A DNA stretch of 64,000 nucleotides from Sinosporangium siamense (GTDB taxonomy: Bacteria; Actinomycetota; Actinomycetes; Streptosporangiales; Streptosporangiaceae), in assembly GCF_016863435.1 (NCBI RefSeq), contig NZ_BOOW01000045.1:62001-126000 (forward strand). Direction: 5' to 3'. Below the pieces are notes generated by a model. That model saw nothing but the letters and a program-made list of their open reading frames with translations. It was not told the DNA's origin and ran no database searches. This document shows, piece by piece, positions 16,799 to 25,900 of this stretch; position 1 is the stretch's first letter, and the number at the start of each line of letters is the position of its first letter. The position numbers and the translations under genes were made by a program.

Positions 16799-17362
16799 GT
16801 GGACGAGCGGGTGACCAGATTCACCAGGTTCTTCGACATCCACTACGAGGACGTGCTGCGCTACGCGGCGCGCCGGGTGGACGAGGAGACCGCTCACGAC
16901 ATCGCCGCCGGCAGCTTTCTGATCGCCTGGCGCAAACAGCGGGAATTACCGGCGGACGACGCCGAGGTCCTGCCGTGGCTCTACGCCGTGGCTCGGCGGG
17001 TGCTGGCGAACGAGCACCGCAGGGAACGCCGGGGGAGCCGCCTCGCGGCCAAACTGGCCGGCTTTCTCGGAGCCGGGTTTCTCGGCGGGGAGACGCCCGA
17101 TCCCTCCGTTGACGTCGGCGCCACCCTGGATCTGTCTCAGGCCCTTAGTGTGCTGTCCCCCAAGGATCAGGAGATTCTCCAGCTCATCGGCTGGGAGGAA
17201 CTCACCATCCGGCAGGTGGCCGTCGTGATCGGCTGCTCTCCCGCGACCGCCGCCGTGCGGGCACACCGGGCGCGGCAGCGCCTGCTGGCCATTCTGAGCG
17301 ACCAAGGACTCCTGCTCGACTTCAGGCAGCGGGCAGGCAACGGGAGGAGCGATCGTGATTGA
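16799..17362 (+). CDS. ECF-type RNA polymerase sigma factor
   Basis: 187 aa, GTG start with AAGGGGAGAAGGG just upstream. Region 2 (about 8-75: YEDVLRYAARRVDEETAHDIAAGSF, then PWLYAVARRVLANEHRRERR) and region 4 (about 115-175: LSPKDQEILQLIGWEELTIRQVAVVIGCS) are clear, so it directs core polymerase to a small promoter set. It overlaps the next gene by 8 bp; that gene encodes a membrane CU044_5270 protein. Such pairs are common in Streptosporangiales, where the partner is thought to act like an anti-sigma or sensor protein. The signal is unknown. Confidence 0.88.
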   Translation: MDERVTRFTRFFDIHYEDVLRYAARRVDEETAHDIAAGSFLIAWRKQRELPADDAEVLPWLYAVARRVLANEHRRERRGSRLAAKLAGFLGAGFLGGETPDPSVDVGATLDLSQALSVLSPKDQEILQLIGWEELTIRQVAVVIGCSPATAAVRAHRARQRLLAILSDQGLLLDFRQRAGNGRSDRD

Positions 17363-18407
17363 CAAGTTCGACGACGTCCGACGCCTGATGCGATCTCTCG
17401 ATCCGATCCGCCGGGACCGGTTCGCCGGAGCGGCCCAGAGCCCCGAGGCGCGCGAGACGCTGCGCCGCATCGTCGCCGAGAATGCCGCGCCGAGCCGCTC
17501 CCGGCCGCCGCGCCGGCGGATCATGGTGCTGGGCGCGGCAGGTCTGGCGACGGCGTGTGCGGTGACCGTGGGGCTCGTCTCCTGGACCACACCCCTGCAA
17601 TATCCAGCGACACCAGAAATATTGACCTATACCCTGGCCGGGCACTCCGTGTCGCAAGACGACACGCTGCCCTCCGCCCGCCGGGCCCTCCTCGCCCTGG
17701 CCGAGACCGCCGCCGGTCAACCTGCCCGCCCGGTGCCGCCGGGGGCCGCCTACAGCCACGTGTCGCGTAACGAGTGGAACCTCATCACCTCGTTCTCGCA
17801 CGGGAGGACCACCTCCGAGATCGTGCCCGCGGTGGTGGAGCAGTGGACCCCGCTGCGCCGCGAGGGCCGGATACGCAGGATCTCCAGCCCAGGCCATCCG
17901 CTGGCCACGAGGTATGAGGGCGAGGCCGCCGCCGGCACCGCCGTACGGCCCGTGTTGGAGGAGACCTTCCCGGTGGACGCCGGCCACTTCCCGCCGGTGA
18001 GCGCATTGCCCGGGGACCTTCACAAGGCACTGCTGGACAGGGTGAACCTGCCGGAGGCCGGCGAGACACACCGTTTGGTGCAGAGCGTCATCGCCCTGCA
18101 CCTCCAGCAGACCGTGCCCCCCGGCGACGCCGCCAGGCTGTGGCGGCTGCTCGCCGAACGCCCCGACCTGAAACACCTCGGCACCGTCGTCGACCGCGCC
18201 GGCCGCAAGGGGGAGGCCGTCGCCCTCGACGAGAAGTACTCCCTTCCCCGGCGATGGGCCTTGATCATCGCCCCGGAGACGGGGGAGTTGCTCGCGGTGG
18301 AGGAGATGCTCACGGAGAACGCCGGCAAACTGAACCTCGACGTGCCGGCGGTCATCGGCTACAAGCTCCTGCTGAACGGGGACTACGCACAGAACCCGGG
18401 TAGCTGA
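17355..18407 (+). CDS. CU044_5270 family membrane protein (probable sigma partner)
   Basis: 350 aa, GTG start inside the sigma gene (8-bp overlap). The cytoplasmic N-terminus (1-55; FDDVRRLMRSLDP, a basic stretch RSRPPRRR) resembles the short sigma-binding tail of membrane anti-sigma factors. One membrane helix lies at about 57-77. The rest is outside the cell and matches the CU044_5270 domain, found almost only next to actinobacterial ECF sigma genes. A role in restraining or tuning the adjacent sigma factor is inferred from context; no zinc-binding HxxxCxxC motif is present. Confidence 0.72.
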   Translation: MIDKFDDVRRLMRSLDPIRRDRFAGAAQSPEARETLRRIVAENAAPSRSRPPRRRIMVLGAAGLATACAVTVGLVSWTTPLQYPATPEILTYTLAGHSVSQDDTLPSARRALLALAETAAGQPARPVPPGAAYSHVSRNEWNLITSFSHGRTTSEIVPAVVEQWTPLRREGRIRRISSPGHPLATRYEGEAAAGTAVRPVLEETFPVDAGHFPPVSALPGDLHKALLDRVNLPEAGETHRLVQSVIALHLQQTVPPGDAARLWRLLAERPDLKHLGTVVDRAGRKGEAVALDEKYSLPRRWALIIAPETGELLAVEEMLTENAGKLNLDVPAVIGYKLLLNGDYAQNPGS

Positions 18408-18411
18408 ACGC

Positions 18412-18449
18412 CTTCGGCCCCGGGAGGGGATTCTCTCCCGGGGCCGAAG
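18412..18449. terminator. Bidirectional terminator
   Basis: CTTCGGCCCCGGGAG (18412-18426) pairs perfectly with CTCCCGGGGCCGAAG (18435-18449) around the loop GGGGATTCT. It lies between convergent stops, four bp after one and six bp before the other. The loop resembles that of the terminator at 50257-50291. Confidence 0.85.
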
Positions 18450-18455
18450 AGACCA

Positions 18456-18995
18456 TCAGCAGTTGGCGCTGGTGTTCGCTAGGTAGATCCAGCGCCAGCT
18501 TGCCAGGCCGCCACTGGTGGAAATCGACGAATATTGCGGATAGCAGGATGCCGCGCTGCTGGAGACGTTTTTCATGGCGGCGTCATCGCCTCTGCGGTTG
18601 TAGTAGGAGCCCCAGGAGTTGAGACCCCAGTCGCGGAGATTCTGCCAGACGCCGGCGTCGTAGAACTGGAGACGCCTTCCGGTGCTGGGATAATAAGTGT
18701 CCTCCCACCAGCATGCCCAGCCGGCGGGGCAGTCGTTCATCGCCTGAACGGTTATCTCGCTACACGAGGAGGGGCTGGCGAGCACGACCCGTGCATTGCC
18801 GTTTTCGTAGGCGACGGTTCGTGCGTCGACGACGTCACCTCCGGGCTTGTCCGCCAACTGCTGCGCAACGGCTTCCTTTCGGTCGGATTCACATTGGGTC
18901 GGTGTGGGGGCGGCTTGCGCCGGATGAACAAGAAACATTCCGGCTGACAGCGCCAAGGCTAGTCCCATGCCGAGGGCTCGTGTTTTCCGGGCCAT
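18456..18995 (-). CDS. Secreted peptidase inhibitor family I36 protein
   Basis: 179 aa from ATG 18995. An ATG two codons earlier (19001) sits against the AAAGGA ribosome site, so the second one has proper spacing. The signal peptide ends near PAQAA. The mature part has the I36 pattern of a small metalloproteinase-inhibitor domain (CPAGWACWWED, LQFYDAG, NLRDWGLNSWG..YNRRGDDA) related to Streptomyces SMPI, with several cysteines likely paired in disulfides. It is probably released to block metalloproteases of competitors or of the cell itself. It converges on the sigma-factor operon. Confidence 0.82.
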   Translation of the reverse strand: MARKTRALGMGLALALSAGMFLVHPAQAAPTPTQCESDRKEAVAQQLADKPGGDVVDARTVAYENGNARVVLASPSSCSEITVQAMNDCPAGWACWWEDTYYPSTGRRLQFYDAGVWQNLRDWGLNSWGSYYNRRGDDAAMKNVSSSAASCYPQYSSISTSGGLASWRWIYLANTSANC

Positions 18996-19428
18996 GAGCA
19001 TCCTTTCGTTGTCAACGACGATGCGCGGCTGATGATCAGACGCCCTTACATGTCTAACTCGATCACCGGAAAACTTAAAGATCTACGGCTCAATCCTGCA
19101 CCTATGGACAGAATTCGGTGACAGATGGGGAAACTTTCCTTCGGGATGTAATGACGGTATAGGTGCCGGACATAGATGGTTGAGTTCCACATTTGTCCCG
19201 GTGGGAGGCTGGTCTATTTATGCAGGGGCCGATGGATATGCCGGCGCCGCAGTTTCGCCAGGTCGGAGGCGCGGAATGGTTGCACCCGGGATATGGGGGG
19301 TGCGCCTGGCTCGGGGTGTGGTTATAGGATCGGCCTCTCCCGCCGTCTCTCGATCGCAGTGGACTTCCGTAAATGCCGTTTCCGTCTGGGGGTGGTGCGT
19401 ATTTTTATCGGGAAAAACAGAGGAGCTT
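18996..19428. other. Divergent intergenic region
   Basis: About 430 bp between the I36 gene and vanZ. The first 170 bp are relatively AT-rich and presumably hold the I36 promoter. The rest stays open in the vanZ frame from 19180, but the strong AGAGGAG ribosome site at about 19419-19425 places the vanZ start at 19429. I see no other gene. Confidence 0.4.
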
Positions 19429-20496
19429 ATGCTTTCCGTGGTTCTGGGAAGAAGCTGGCTGCTTGTCGGGGTGTTGGTGGCGTTGTTCCTGGTGACCGTG
19501 CCCTTCGGAGTTCTCTGGGCGACGCGGAGAAAGGGGCCGAGGACGCCGGTTGTTCTCTTCGCCCTGGCGGCGTCGATCGTCCTGGCGGCCACGCTCACAC
19601 CCGTCGGCCTGGGAGATGCGCAGTGGCGCTACTGCACCGTCACCTCGCCCTGGGACGGCGTCCTCAACGAGTCGGGCATGCTCAACGTGGTGTTGTTCAT
19701 GCCGTTCACCCTGTTCCTGACGCTGATCACCAGCAGGCCTGCGATGTCCGCCGCCACCGGCGCCGTGAGCTCGGTCGCGATCGAGACGGTCCAGGCGTTG
19801 GCTCCCCACCTGGGCCGGCTGTGCGATACCTCCGACATCGCGGCGAACACGCTCGGTGCGATGGGCGGATCGGTCGTGGCGTTGGCCCTTATGCGCTGGT
19901 TCACCGTGGATTACGGGGCGAAGTCCGCCCTCCCGCTTTGGGGGACGCTCGTTGTCGCCGTGCCGGCGGTGGCGTTTGCCGGTGTCGTGGTGGAGTTCCA
20001 GGGTGGCGTCGCCGGCCCTGCTCAGCAGTGGGAGAGGGGCGTCGTGTCCCTGCTCGGCGCGGACGCCGTGAACCGTCGCCGCCGGATGAGCGGTTCCCAC
20101 GGCCAGGACGGGAAAGCGGTGCAGTACGGGTCGGCGGAAGAACGGGGGCCGGCCGAGTGCCTAGTCGCCCTGCGCGCGGCGCCCCCCTGTGAGAGGGCCG
20201 TGCAGAACCTCATGCGTGAAGGCGACTCCCGCCAGCCGGGCCGCAAGCACCAGCGCCCCGTCGACCGCCGGACGATGCACCACGCTCTCATCCCACTCGT
20301 CGTCATCAGAGGGCGGATAGGCGGGATCGAGACCGGCGTGCCCCATCTCCTCCAGCAGGCGCTCCGGATCACTCCCATATCGCCATGCCGGTTTCCTCGG
20401 ATCGAAACCGGTCACTTCATCGCCGTCCACGGCATAGATGAAGTAGTCGCTCGCGTAGTCGTGCCGCAAGACCGACACCATCTCTGTCCCGCGTGA
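19429..20496 (+). CDS. VanZ-family membrane protein with an over-long C-terminus
   Basis: 355 aa from ATG 19429 with AGAGGAG upstream. Residues 1-190 are a VanZ domain of four or five helices with the family motif around CDTSDIAANTLGA. VanZ of enterococci gives low-level teicoplanin resistance; the biochemical role of most relatives is unknown. From about residue 210 the chain is Arg/Pro-rich without domain character, and its last 112 codons lie antisense to the convergent DUF6461 gene. This suggests a lost stop or frameshift near 20100, so the natural protein was probably about 200 residues. Confidence 0.7.
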   Translation: MLSVVLGRSWLLVGVLVALFLVTVPFGVLWATRRKGPRTPVVLFALAASIVLAATLTPVGLGDAQWRYCTVTSPWDGVLNESGMLNVVLFMPFTLFLTLITSRPAMSAATGAVSSVAIETVQALAPHLGRLCDTSDIAANTLGAMGGSVVALALMRWFTVDYGAKSALPLWGTLVVAVPAVAFAGVVVEFQGGVAGPAQQWERGVVSLLGADAVNRRRRMSGSHGQDGKAVQYGSAEERGPAECLVALRAAPPCERAVQNLMREGDSRQPGRKHQRPVDRRTMHHALIPLVVIRGRIGGIETGVPHLLQQALRITPISPCRFPRIETGHFIAVHGIDEVVARVVVPQDRHHLCPA

Positions 20497-20769
20497 GAGC
20501 GCCGACACTGCGGCGGAGTCAGGAGCCCTGCCCTGGTTCCGGCCGATCAGCACGACCCAGTCACCGAGACGCCCCGCCAGGACCGTGCCGGGGAACAGGC
20601 CCTTGTCCACCAACTCGGCGTAACTCAACGGCCGAATGCTCTCCTCAACGGCACCCGTGCGCCGCAGAGCCTCCGCCTCTGTTAGACCGCGCACAAAGGT
20701 CAAGCACCAGACGTCCCCCAGGTCCCAACCATGGGACACCCATCGCACGTCAGCATGCTCGATCTCCAC
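20161..20769 (-). CDS. DUF6461 family protein
   Basis: 202 aa, GTG start. The N-terminal WCLTFVRGLTEAEALRRTG and the following GDWVVLIGRNQG match the DUF6461 pattern, in which an actinobacterial immunity- or sensor-like protein compares a residue pattern over about 180 aa. Function is unknown. Codon bias is strong here, whereas the overlapping C-terminal part of the vanZ frame has none, so this gene is the real one in the overlap. No signal peptide; cytoplasmic. Confidence 0.7.
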   Translation of the reverse strand: MEIEHADVRWVSHGWDLGDVWCLTFVRGLTEAEALRRTGAVEESIRPLSYAELVDKGLFPGTVLAGRLGDWVVLIGRNQGRAPDSAAVSALSRGTEMVSVLRHDYASDYFIYAVDGDEVTGFDPRKPAWRYGSDPERLLEEMGHAGLDPAYPPSDDDEWDESVVHRPAVDGALVLAARLAGVAFTHEVLHGPLTGGRRAQGD

Positions 20770-21099
20770 GCTGGTATTCCCCGCTCCGTTGTCCTACGCG
20801 AAGCACACTATGTCCGCCCGGCTTCGGGGTGGATCGGAAACCGGCGATGGGACGCGCGACCCTCTTTCCCTGCCTGTCCTGGAACCGAGTGGGGTGCGAC
20901 TACACACCCCGCACGCTGCGCCGCCTCAGCGGAGCTTGATGCCTGGTATGGCGGGGTTTGTCCCGTCGGGCGCCCCCTTTTGAGGTGGCACCGGCGGCGA
21001 GTGGGACGCCCCGGGCGGTGGTGGAGTCCACCGCCGGCTGGCGGAGTGGGCCCGTGGCTCTCAGCGCACCCCTATTGCCCCGAGAGCCCAGGCCGAGGC
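20770..21099. other. Intergenic region without a supportable gene
   Basis: About 330 bp upstream of the DUF6461 gene and downstream of the SRPBCC gene. Open frames lack codon bias and ribosome sites. A short GC-rich dyad around 21018-21050 could act as a terminator for the SRPBCC gene but is imperfect. Confidence 0.35.
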
Positions 21100-21564
21100 T
21101 CACACGGCGGGCGGGGGCGGGACCTCGCCGCGCCAGCCGCCGCTTTCCTGGCCGCGGTGTTCAATGAACCGGGCGAAACGCTGGAGGTCACCCTTGACCC
21201 GGTGGGACAGGAGGCCTGCGGCGTCCGCTAGGTTCTCGGCCGCCCCTTCGGGCTCGGTCTCCAGCTCCAGGCTGACGCGGGTGCCTCCGTCGCGGAGCGC
21301 GTGAAAGGTGACGACGCCGGCGTGCCGGGGGCCGGCGATCGACGCCCAGGCGATCTTCTCGTCGGGCCGCTGTTCCGTGATGCGAGCGTCGAACTCACGC
21401 TCCACGCCGCCGATCTTGATCTTCCAGTGCGTCATGGTGTCGCCGTGCTGAACGACGGACTCCACACCTTCCATGAAGTGGGGGAAGGACTCGAACTGGG
21501 TCCACTGGTTGTAGGCGGTGCGGACGGGGACGGCGACGTCGACGGACTGGGTGATGGTGCTCAT
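21100..21564 (-). CDS. SRPBCC-fold (polyketide cyclase/dehydrase-like) protein
   Basis: 154 aa. VDVAVPVRTAYNQWTQFESFPHFMEGVESV is the start of the START/Bet v1-like cavity found in the coenzyme Q-binding COQ10/SRPBCC group. The strands around HWKIKIGGVEREFDARITEQ and the long C-terminal helix are in place. These proteins bind small hydrophobic ligands; in actinomycetes many are stress-induced and of unknown ligand. It stands alone with no polyketide synthase nearby, so a role in antibiotic biosynthesis is unlikely. Confidence 0.8.
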   Translation of the reverse strand: MSTITQSVDVAVPVRTAYNQWTQFESFPHFMEGVESVVQHGDTMTHWKIKIGGVEREFDARITEQRPDEKIAWASIAGPRHAGVVTFHALRDGGTRVSLELETEPEGAAENLADAAGLLSHRVKGDLQRFARFIEHRGQESGGWRGEVPPPPAV

Positions 21565-21953
21565 CGATGATCCTCTCGTCGTGTTCTGCTGTCCTGACCG
21601 ACGCTGTGTACGGCATAGCGCCGGAAAGGTTCCGAATACCCGCCCTTTGCCCCTTTATGCGCTTGGTGCGTTCCGCCACCCCCGCCGCTAGCGGTTCTTG
21701 GCCCTGCGGTCGACGCCCCCCGGTTGGCGGCGAGTTCGCGGCCATGGCCATTCTGGAGACGCGCACCGGCGCGCGGCTGGGCGGCTCCCGTCTCGCTGTG
21801 ATCATCGGTGGACCCGGTTAGGGATCTTCTCCAAGACAGGACTCCGACGGTCGCACCTCAATCTCCCACCGTGTGGGGAAAAAGGGTGGAAAACAACAGA
21901 CTGGTGGGGCTGGTGGGATGTTTTCTGGCTGGGTCTCGGGGCAGCCGTAGGGG
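21565..21953. other. Divergent intergenic region
   Basis: About 390 bp between the SRPBCC gene and the decarboxylase gene. It should contain both promoters; I see no clear boxes. The stretch 21860-21900 is relatively A-rich just upstream of the decarboxylase start. Confidence 0.35.
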
Positions 21954-23414
21954 ATGGACCACGCGCAGGCGCCGGTGTTGGAGGCATTGGTCGACTACCA
22001 CCGGCTTGGTCAGTTGCCGTTTACGCCTCCGGGGCACAAGCAGGGGCGTGGGGTGGATCCGCGGGTTGTCGAGGTGCTGGGGGAGGCCGTCTTCCGGTCG
22101 GATGTGCTGGTGATGAGTGGCCTGGACGATCGCACTTCCTCCTGGTCGGCGCTGTTGCGGGCCCAGGAGTTGATGGCTCATGCCGTACACGCCGAGCACA
22201 CGTTTTTCTCCACCTGTGGCAGCTCCCTGTCGATCAAGGCGGCCCTGCTGTCGGCGGCGGGTCCGCGTGAGAAGCTGCTGGTGAGCCGGGACGCCCACAA
22301 GTCGGTGATAGCGGGGCTGATTCTGTCGGGTGTCGAGCCGGTGTGGGTGGATCCGCAGTGGGACGCCGAGCTGCATCTGGCGCATCCGCCCTCGCCTGCG
22401 GCGTTCGAGGCGATGTTCGCCGAGCATCCCGATGCCAAGGGTGCGCTGGTGGTCAGTCCCACGCCATATGGGACCTGCGCCGATCTGGTGGCGATCAGTC
22501 GGGTTTGCCACGAGCACGGTACGCCCTTGATCGTGGACGAGGCATGGGGGGCGCATCTGCCGTTCCATCCGGATCTGCCGATCTGGGCGATGAACGCCGG
22601 GGCGGACGTCTGCGTCACCTCGATCCACAAGATGGGGGCGGGGCTGGAACAGGGGTCGGTCTTCCACCTGCAGGGGCTTCTGATCAAGCCCGAGGTGCTC
22701 AAGGCACGTGCCGATCTGCTGAGCACCACGAGTCCGTCGGTGCTGATCTACGCGGCGATGGACGGCTGGCGCCGCCAGATGGCCGAGCAGGGGCGCGCCC
22801 TGTACGACCACACCCTGGCCCTGGCCGAGGCCACCCGGGCGGCGATCGACGCCATCGAGGGGCTTGCGGTGCAGGGCAGGGAGCACCTCTGCGGTGTGGA
22901 TCGGGCCTTCGACATGGACCCGTTGCAGGTGGTCATCGACGTCGGGGCGCTGAACCAGACGGGCTACAGCATGGCGGACTGGCTGCGCCGGCACCGGCGG
23001 ATCAATGTGGGGCTGGCCGACCACCGCCGGATCTGCGCCCAGCTCACCCACGCCGACGACGCCCACTCCACGGGCCTGCTCGTGGCCGGGCTTCGCGCCA
23101 TGGTGGAGGCGGCGGCGGCGATGCCCGCCGCGGCCCCCGTTGAGCTGCTCTCCCCGCGGCAAATGCGGCTGGAGCAGGTCATGCCGCCGCGTGACGCGTT
23201 CTTCGGCCCCACCGAGCAGGTCTCCGCCGACGAGGCCGCCGGGCGGATCGCGGCGGAGATGGTCACTCCGTACCCGCCGGGTGTGCCTGCCGTCGTGCCG
23301 GGGGAGCGTATTACCGGTGAGATTCTGCGCTATCTGCGCAGTGGTGTGGCGGCGGGCATGGTGATCCCCGACGCGGTGGATCCCACGGTGGGGACTGTGC
23401 GCGTAGTGCTCTGA
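21954..23414 (+). CDS. Orn/Lys/Arg decarboxylase family PLP enzyme
   Basis: 486 aa with a GTAGGGG site before ATG. It is a fold-type I PLP enzyme of the short, Bacillus SpeA-like group: FTPPGHKQG near the start, TFFSTCGSS phosphate loop, VDEAWGAH (PLP ring Asp) and TSIHKMG with Lys226 as the Schiff-base lysine. The C-terminal domain with TPYPPGVP is complete. It converts a basic amino acid to a polyamine precursor (cadaverine, putrescine or agmatine). Which one cannot be told from sequence. It lies about 2.5 kb upstream of an amine-oxidase cluster that could consume such amines, but no shared promoter is evident. Confidence 0.85.
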   Translation: MDHAQAPVLEALVDYHRLGQLPFTPPGHKQGRGVDPRVVEVLGEAVFRSDVLVMSGLDDRTSSWSALLRAQELMAHAVHAEHTFFSTCGSSLSIKAALLSAAGPREKLLVSRDAHKSVIAGLILSGVEPVWVDPQWDAELHLAHPPSPAAFEAMFAEHPDAKGALVVSPTPYGTCADLVAISRVCHEHGTPLIVDEAWGAHLPFHPDLPIWAMNAGADVCVTSIHKMGAGLEQGSVFHLQGLLIKPEVLKARADLLSTTSPSVLIYAAMDGWRRQMAEQGRALYDHTLALAEATRAAIDAIEGLAVQGREHLCGVDRAFDMDPLQVVIDVGALNQTGYSMADWLRRHRRINVGLADHRRICAQLTHADDAHSTGLLVAGLRAMVEAAAAMPAAAPVELLSPRQMRLEQVMPPRDAFFGPTEQVSADEAAGRIAAEMVTPYPPGVPAVVPGERITGEILRYLRSGVAAGMVIPDAVDPTVGTVRVVL

Positions 23415-23597
23415 TCGAAGGCCGTTTCCACAAGAGTTGCTTTTCCTGGCGTACGGCGCATCTTTTCCCAGATGGCGGGCAGGGCCAGAAGAAGGACAAG
23501 TCATCCGCTATGGGAGCGCATCACACCAGCGGTCCTTCCAAAAGGGCTGGTCAACGGCCGACAGTGATCTATCGGCGGGCCCCATCTGGAGCAGAAA

Positions 23598-25658
23598 ATG
23601 ACTCACCACACATCTGATGACAAGAACCACGCTCTCACCGACGATCGCGTCAAGGCCGATGAGCGTGCGCGTCTCACCACAGACCAGGGCACACGCGTCT
23701 CAGACACCGACAATTCACTACGTGCGGGAGAACGCGGCCCCACCCTCATGGACGACTTCCACATGCGTGAGAAGATCACGCACTTCGACCATGAGCGTAT
23801 CCCCGAACGTGTCGTGCACGCCCGGGGAGCAGGCGCCTACGGCAAATTCCAGGTGACGTCACCGCTCACGGAGTTCACCACCGCTGAGTTTCTCACCGAC
23901 CCCAAGGTGGAGACGTCGGTGTTCGTGAGGTTCTCCACCGTCGCCGGGTCGCGCGGCTCGGCCGACACCGTGCGCGACGTGCGGGGATTCGCCGTCAAGT
24001 TCTACACCCGGCAGGGAAACTTCGACCTGGTCGGCAACAACATGCCGGTGTTCTTCATCCAGGACGGGATCAAGTTTCCGGACTTCGTGCACGCGGTCAA
24101 ACCCGAGCCGAACAACGAGATCCCGCAGGCGTCCTCCGCACACGACACGCTGTGGGACTTCGTCGGGCTGCAGCCCGAGACCACGCACATGATGATGTGG
24201 ATGATGTCGGATCGGGCCCTGCCGCGCAGCTACCGCATGATGCAGGGGTTCGGCGTGCACACCTTCCGGCTCGTCAACGCCGAGGGGAAGTCCACCTTCG
24301 TCAAGTTCCACTGGATTCCCCGGCTCGGCACCCACTCGCTGGTCTGGGACGAGACCCAGAAGATCGCCGGCATGGACCCCGACTTCAACCGCCGGGACCT
24401 GTGGGAGTCCATCGAGTCGGGCGACTTCCCCGAATGGGACCTCGGGGTGCAACTGGTGCCGGAGGTGGATGAGCACGCCTTCGACTTCGACCTGCTGGAC
24501 CCCACGAAGATCATCCCAGAGGAGATCGTCCCGGTGCGGCTCGTCGGGCGCCTGGTCCTGGACCGCAACCCCGACAACTTCTTCGCCGAGACCGAACAGG
24601 TGGCTTTCCACCTGGGAAACCTGGTGCCTGGTGTCGACGTCACCGACGACCCGCTGCTGCAGGCCAGGTTGTTCTCCTACCTCGACACCCAGCTCATCCG
24701 CCTGGGCGGGCCCAACTTCCCGCAACTGCCGGTCAACCGGCCCCTGGCCGAGGTGCGAAACCACCAGCGCGACGGCTACCACCAGAGCGCCCTTCACCAG
24801 GGGCAGGCCGCCTATCACCCGAACTCGTTGTCGGGCGGCTGTCCGGCGATCGCCGAGCAGGGCGCCTACGTCCACTACCCCGAACACGTGGCGGGACCGA
24901 AGATCCGCAAGCGGGCGGAGAGCTTCGCCGACCACTACAGCCAGGCCACGCTGTTCTGGAACAGCATGTCGGCCTGGGAGAAGGAACACATCGTGGCGGC
25001 CTTCCGCTTCGAACTCGGCAAGGTGACACACCTCCACGTACGCGAACGCGTCGTGGCCAACCTCAACAACGTCGACCACGACCTGGCCGTGGAGGTGGCC
25101 CAGGGAGTCGGCGTCGCGCCTCCAGAAGAGAAGACGCTCAACCACGGGAGGAGCTCGCCGGCGCTCAGCCAGTCCCGCCAGCCGCAGAGCCCCGACACCA
25201 GGAAGGTCGCCGTGCTCGCCTCGGAGGGGGTCGACGCGGCAGACGTGCTGGCGCTGTCGGGGGCCATCACCGGCGCGGGAGCGATCTGCGAACTGCTCGC
25301 GCCGCACGACGGCACGGTCGTCACCACCGAGGAGGGCCGCCTGCCGGTGACCAAGGCACTGCCCACCGTGGCCTCGGTCTTCTACGACGCGGTGGTCGTC
25401 CCGGGTGGCGAGGGCAGCGCACACCTGCTCGCCAAGGACGGCAAAGCCTTGCACTTCCTGGCTGAGGCCTTCAAACACGGCAAGACCGTCGCGGCGGTCG
25501 GCGCGGGCCGGCAGCTGCTGCAAGCCGCCCACCTGGACGGCGACGGCGGGGGCGTGGTCACCGGCGTGGAGACGTCCGCCGAATTCCTCGACCAGCTGGT
25601 CGCCGCTCTCGGCCTCCACCGGCACTGGAACCGGGAGCTCAACAGCGTTCCGGCCTGA
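23598..25658 (+). CDS. katE: Large-subunit catalase (HPII type)
   Basis: 686 aa with GGAGCAG upstream. A heme catalase that breaks hydrogen peroxide into water and oxygen. His74 in RVVHARGAGAYG and Asn147 in LVGNN are the distal catalytic residues, and Tyr361 in RLFSYLDTQ is the proximal heme ligand. Residues about 530-686 form the extra DJ-1/PfpI-like domain that marks the large-subunit (clade 2) group. The following gene cluster begins with a copper amine oxidase and contains several flavin oxidoreductases, some of which may release peroxide. The catalase may protect against it, though its promoter is separate. Confidence 0.93.
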   Translation: MTHHTSDDKNHALTDDRVKADERARLTTDQGTRVSDTDNSLRAGERGPTLMDDFHMREKITHFDHERIPERVVHARGAGAYGKFQVTSPLTEFTTAEFLTDPKVETSVFVRFSTVAGSRGSADTVRDVRGFAVKFYTRQGNFDLVGNNMPVFFIQDGIKFPDFVHAVKPEPNNEIPQASSAHDTLWDFVGLQPETTHMMMWMMSDRALPRSYRMMQGFGVHTFRLVNAEGKSTFVKFHWIPRLGTHSLVWDETQKIAGMDPDFNRRDLWESIESGDFPEWDLGVQLVPEVDEHAFDFDLLDPTKIIPEEIVPVRLVGRLVLDRNPDNFFAETEQVAFHLGNLVPGVDVTDDPLLQARLFSYLDTQLIRLGGPNFPQLPVNRPLAEVRNHQRDGYHQSALHQGQAAYHPNSLSGGCPAIAEQGAYVHYPEHVAGPKIRKRAESFADHYSQATLFWNSMSAWEKEHIVAAFRFELGKVTHLHVRERVVANLNNVDHDLAVEVAQGVGVAPPEEKTLNHGRSSPALSQSRQPQSPDTRKVAVLASEGVDAADVLALSGAITGAGAICELLAPHDGTVVTTEEGRLPVTKALPTVASVFYDAVVVPGGEGSAHLLAKDGKALHFLAEAFKHGKTVAAVGAGRQLLQAAHLDGDGGGVVTGVETSAEFLDQLVAALGLHRHWNRELNSVPA

Positions 25659-25703
25659 CCCGGTGGCCAGCGGTGCCGGGTGATCAAGATCGCAGACAAG
25701 TTC

Positions 25704-25718
25704 ATAAGCTCCGCTTAT
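25704..25718. promoter_or_regulatory. LysR-type operator 1 (ATAA-N7-TTAT)
   Basis: ATAAGCTCCGCTTAT is a dyad that contains the LysR consensus T-N11-A. It lies 183 bp upstream of the amine-oxidase start. Extended to CATCCC it closely resembles the site at 35860 (ATAACCGTCGCTTAT then CACCCC), and the same spacing occurs at 33997 next to the lysR gene. Confidence 0.62.
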
Positions 25719-25900
25719 CATCCCGCGCACAGACCTTCTTGGACGTCCCTCACGATGCATGTCAAGGTCGTTCCAACCAGCCGAAATCCCGGAAAAGACC
25801 CGGGAAAGAATGGACGACCTGTCGCCTGGGCTCCGCCGTACTCGGACCGTGTGACCTGTGCGAACGGTCGTTCTCTCGTGCTTCGTGAGGAGACGGTTAT

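Noticed and set aside
21100-21564. Polyketide cyclase of an antibiotic cluster
   Set aside because: The SRPBCC fold is broad and there is no polyketide synthase or tailoring gene nearby.
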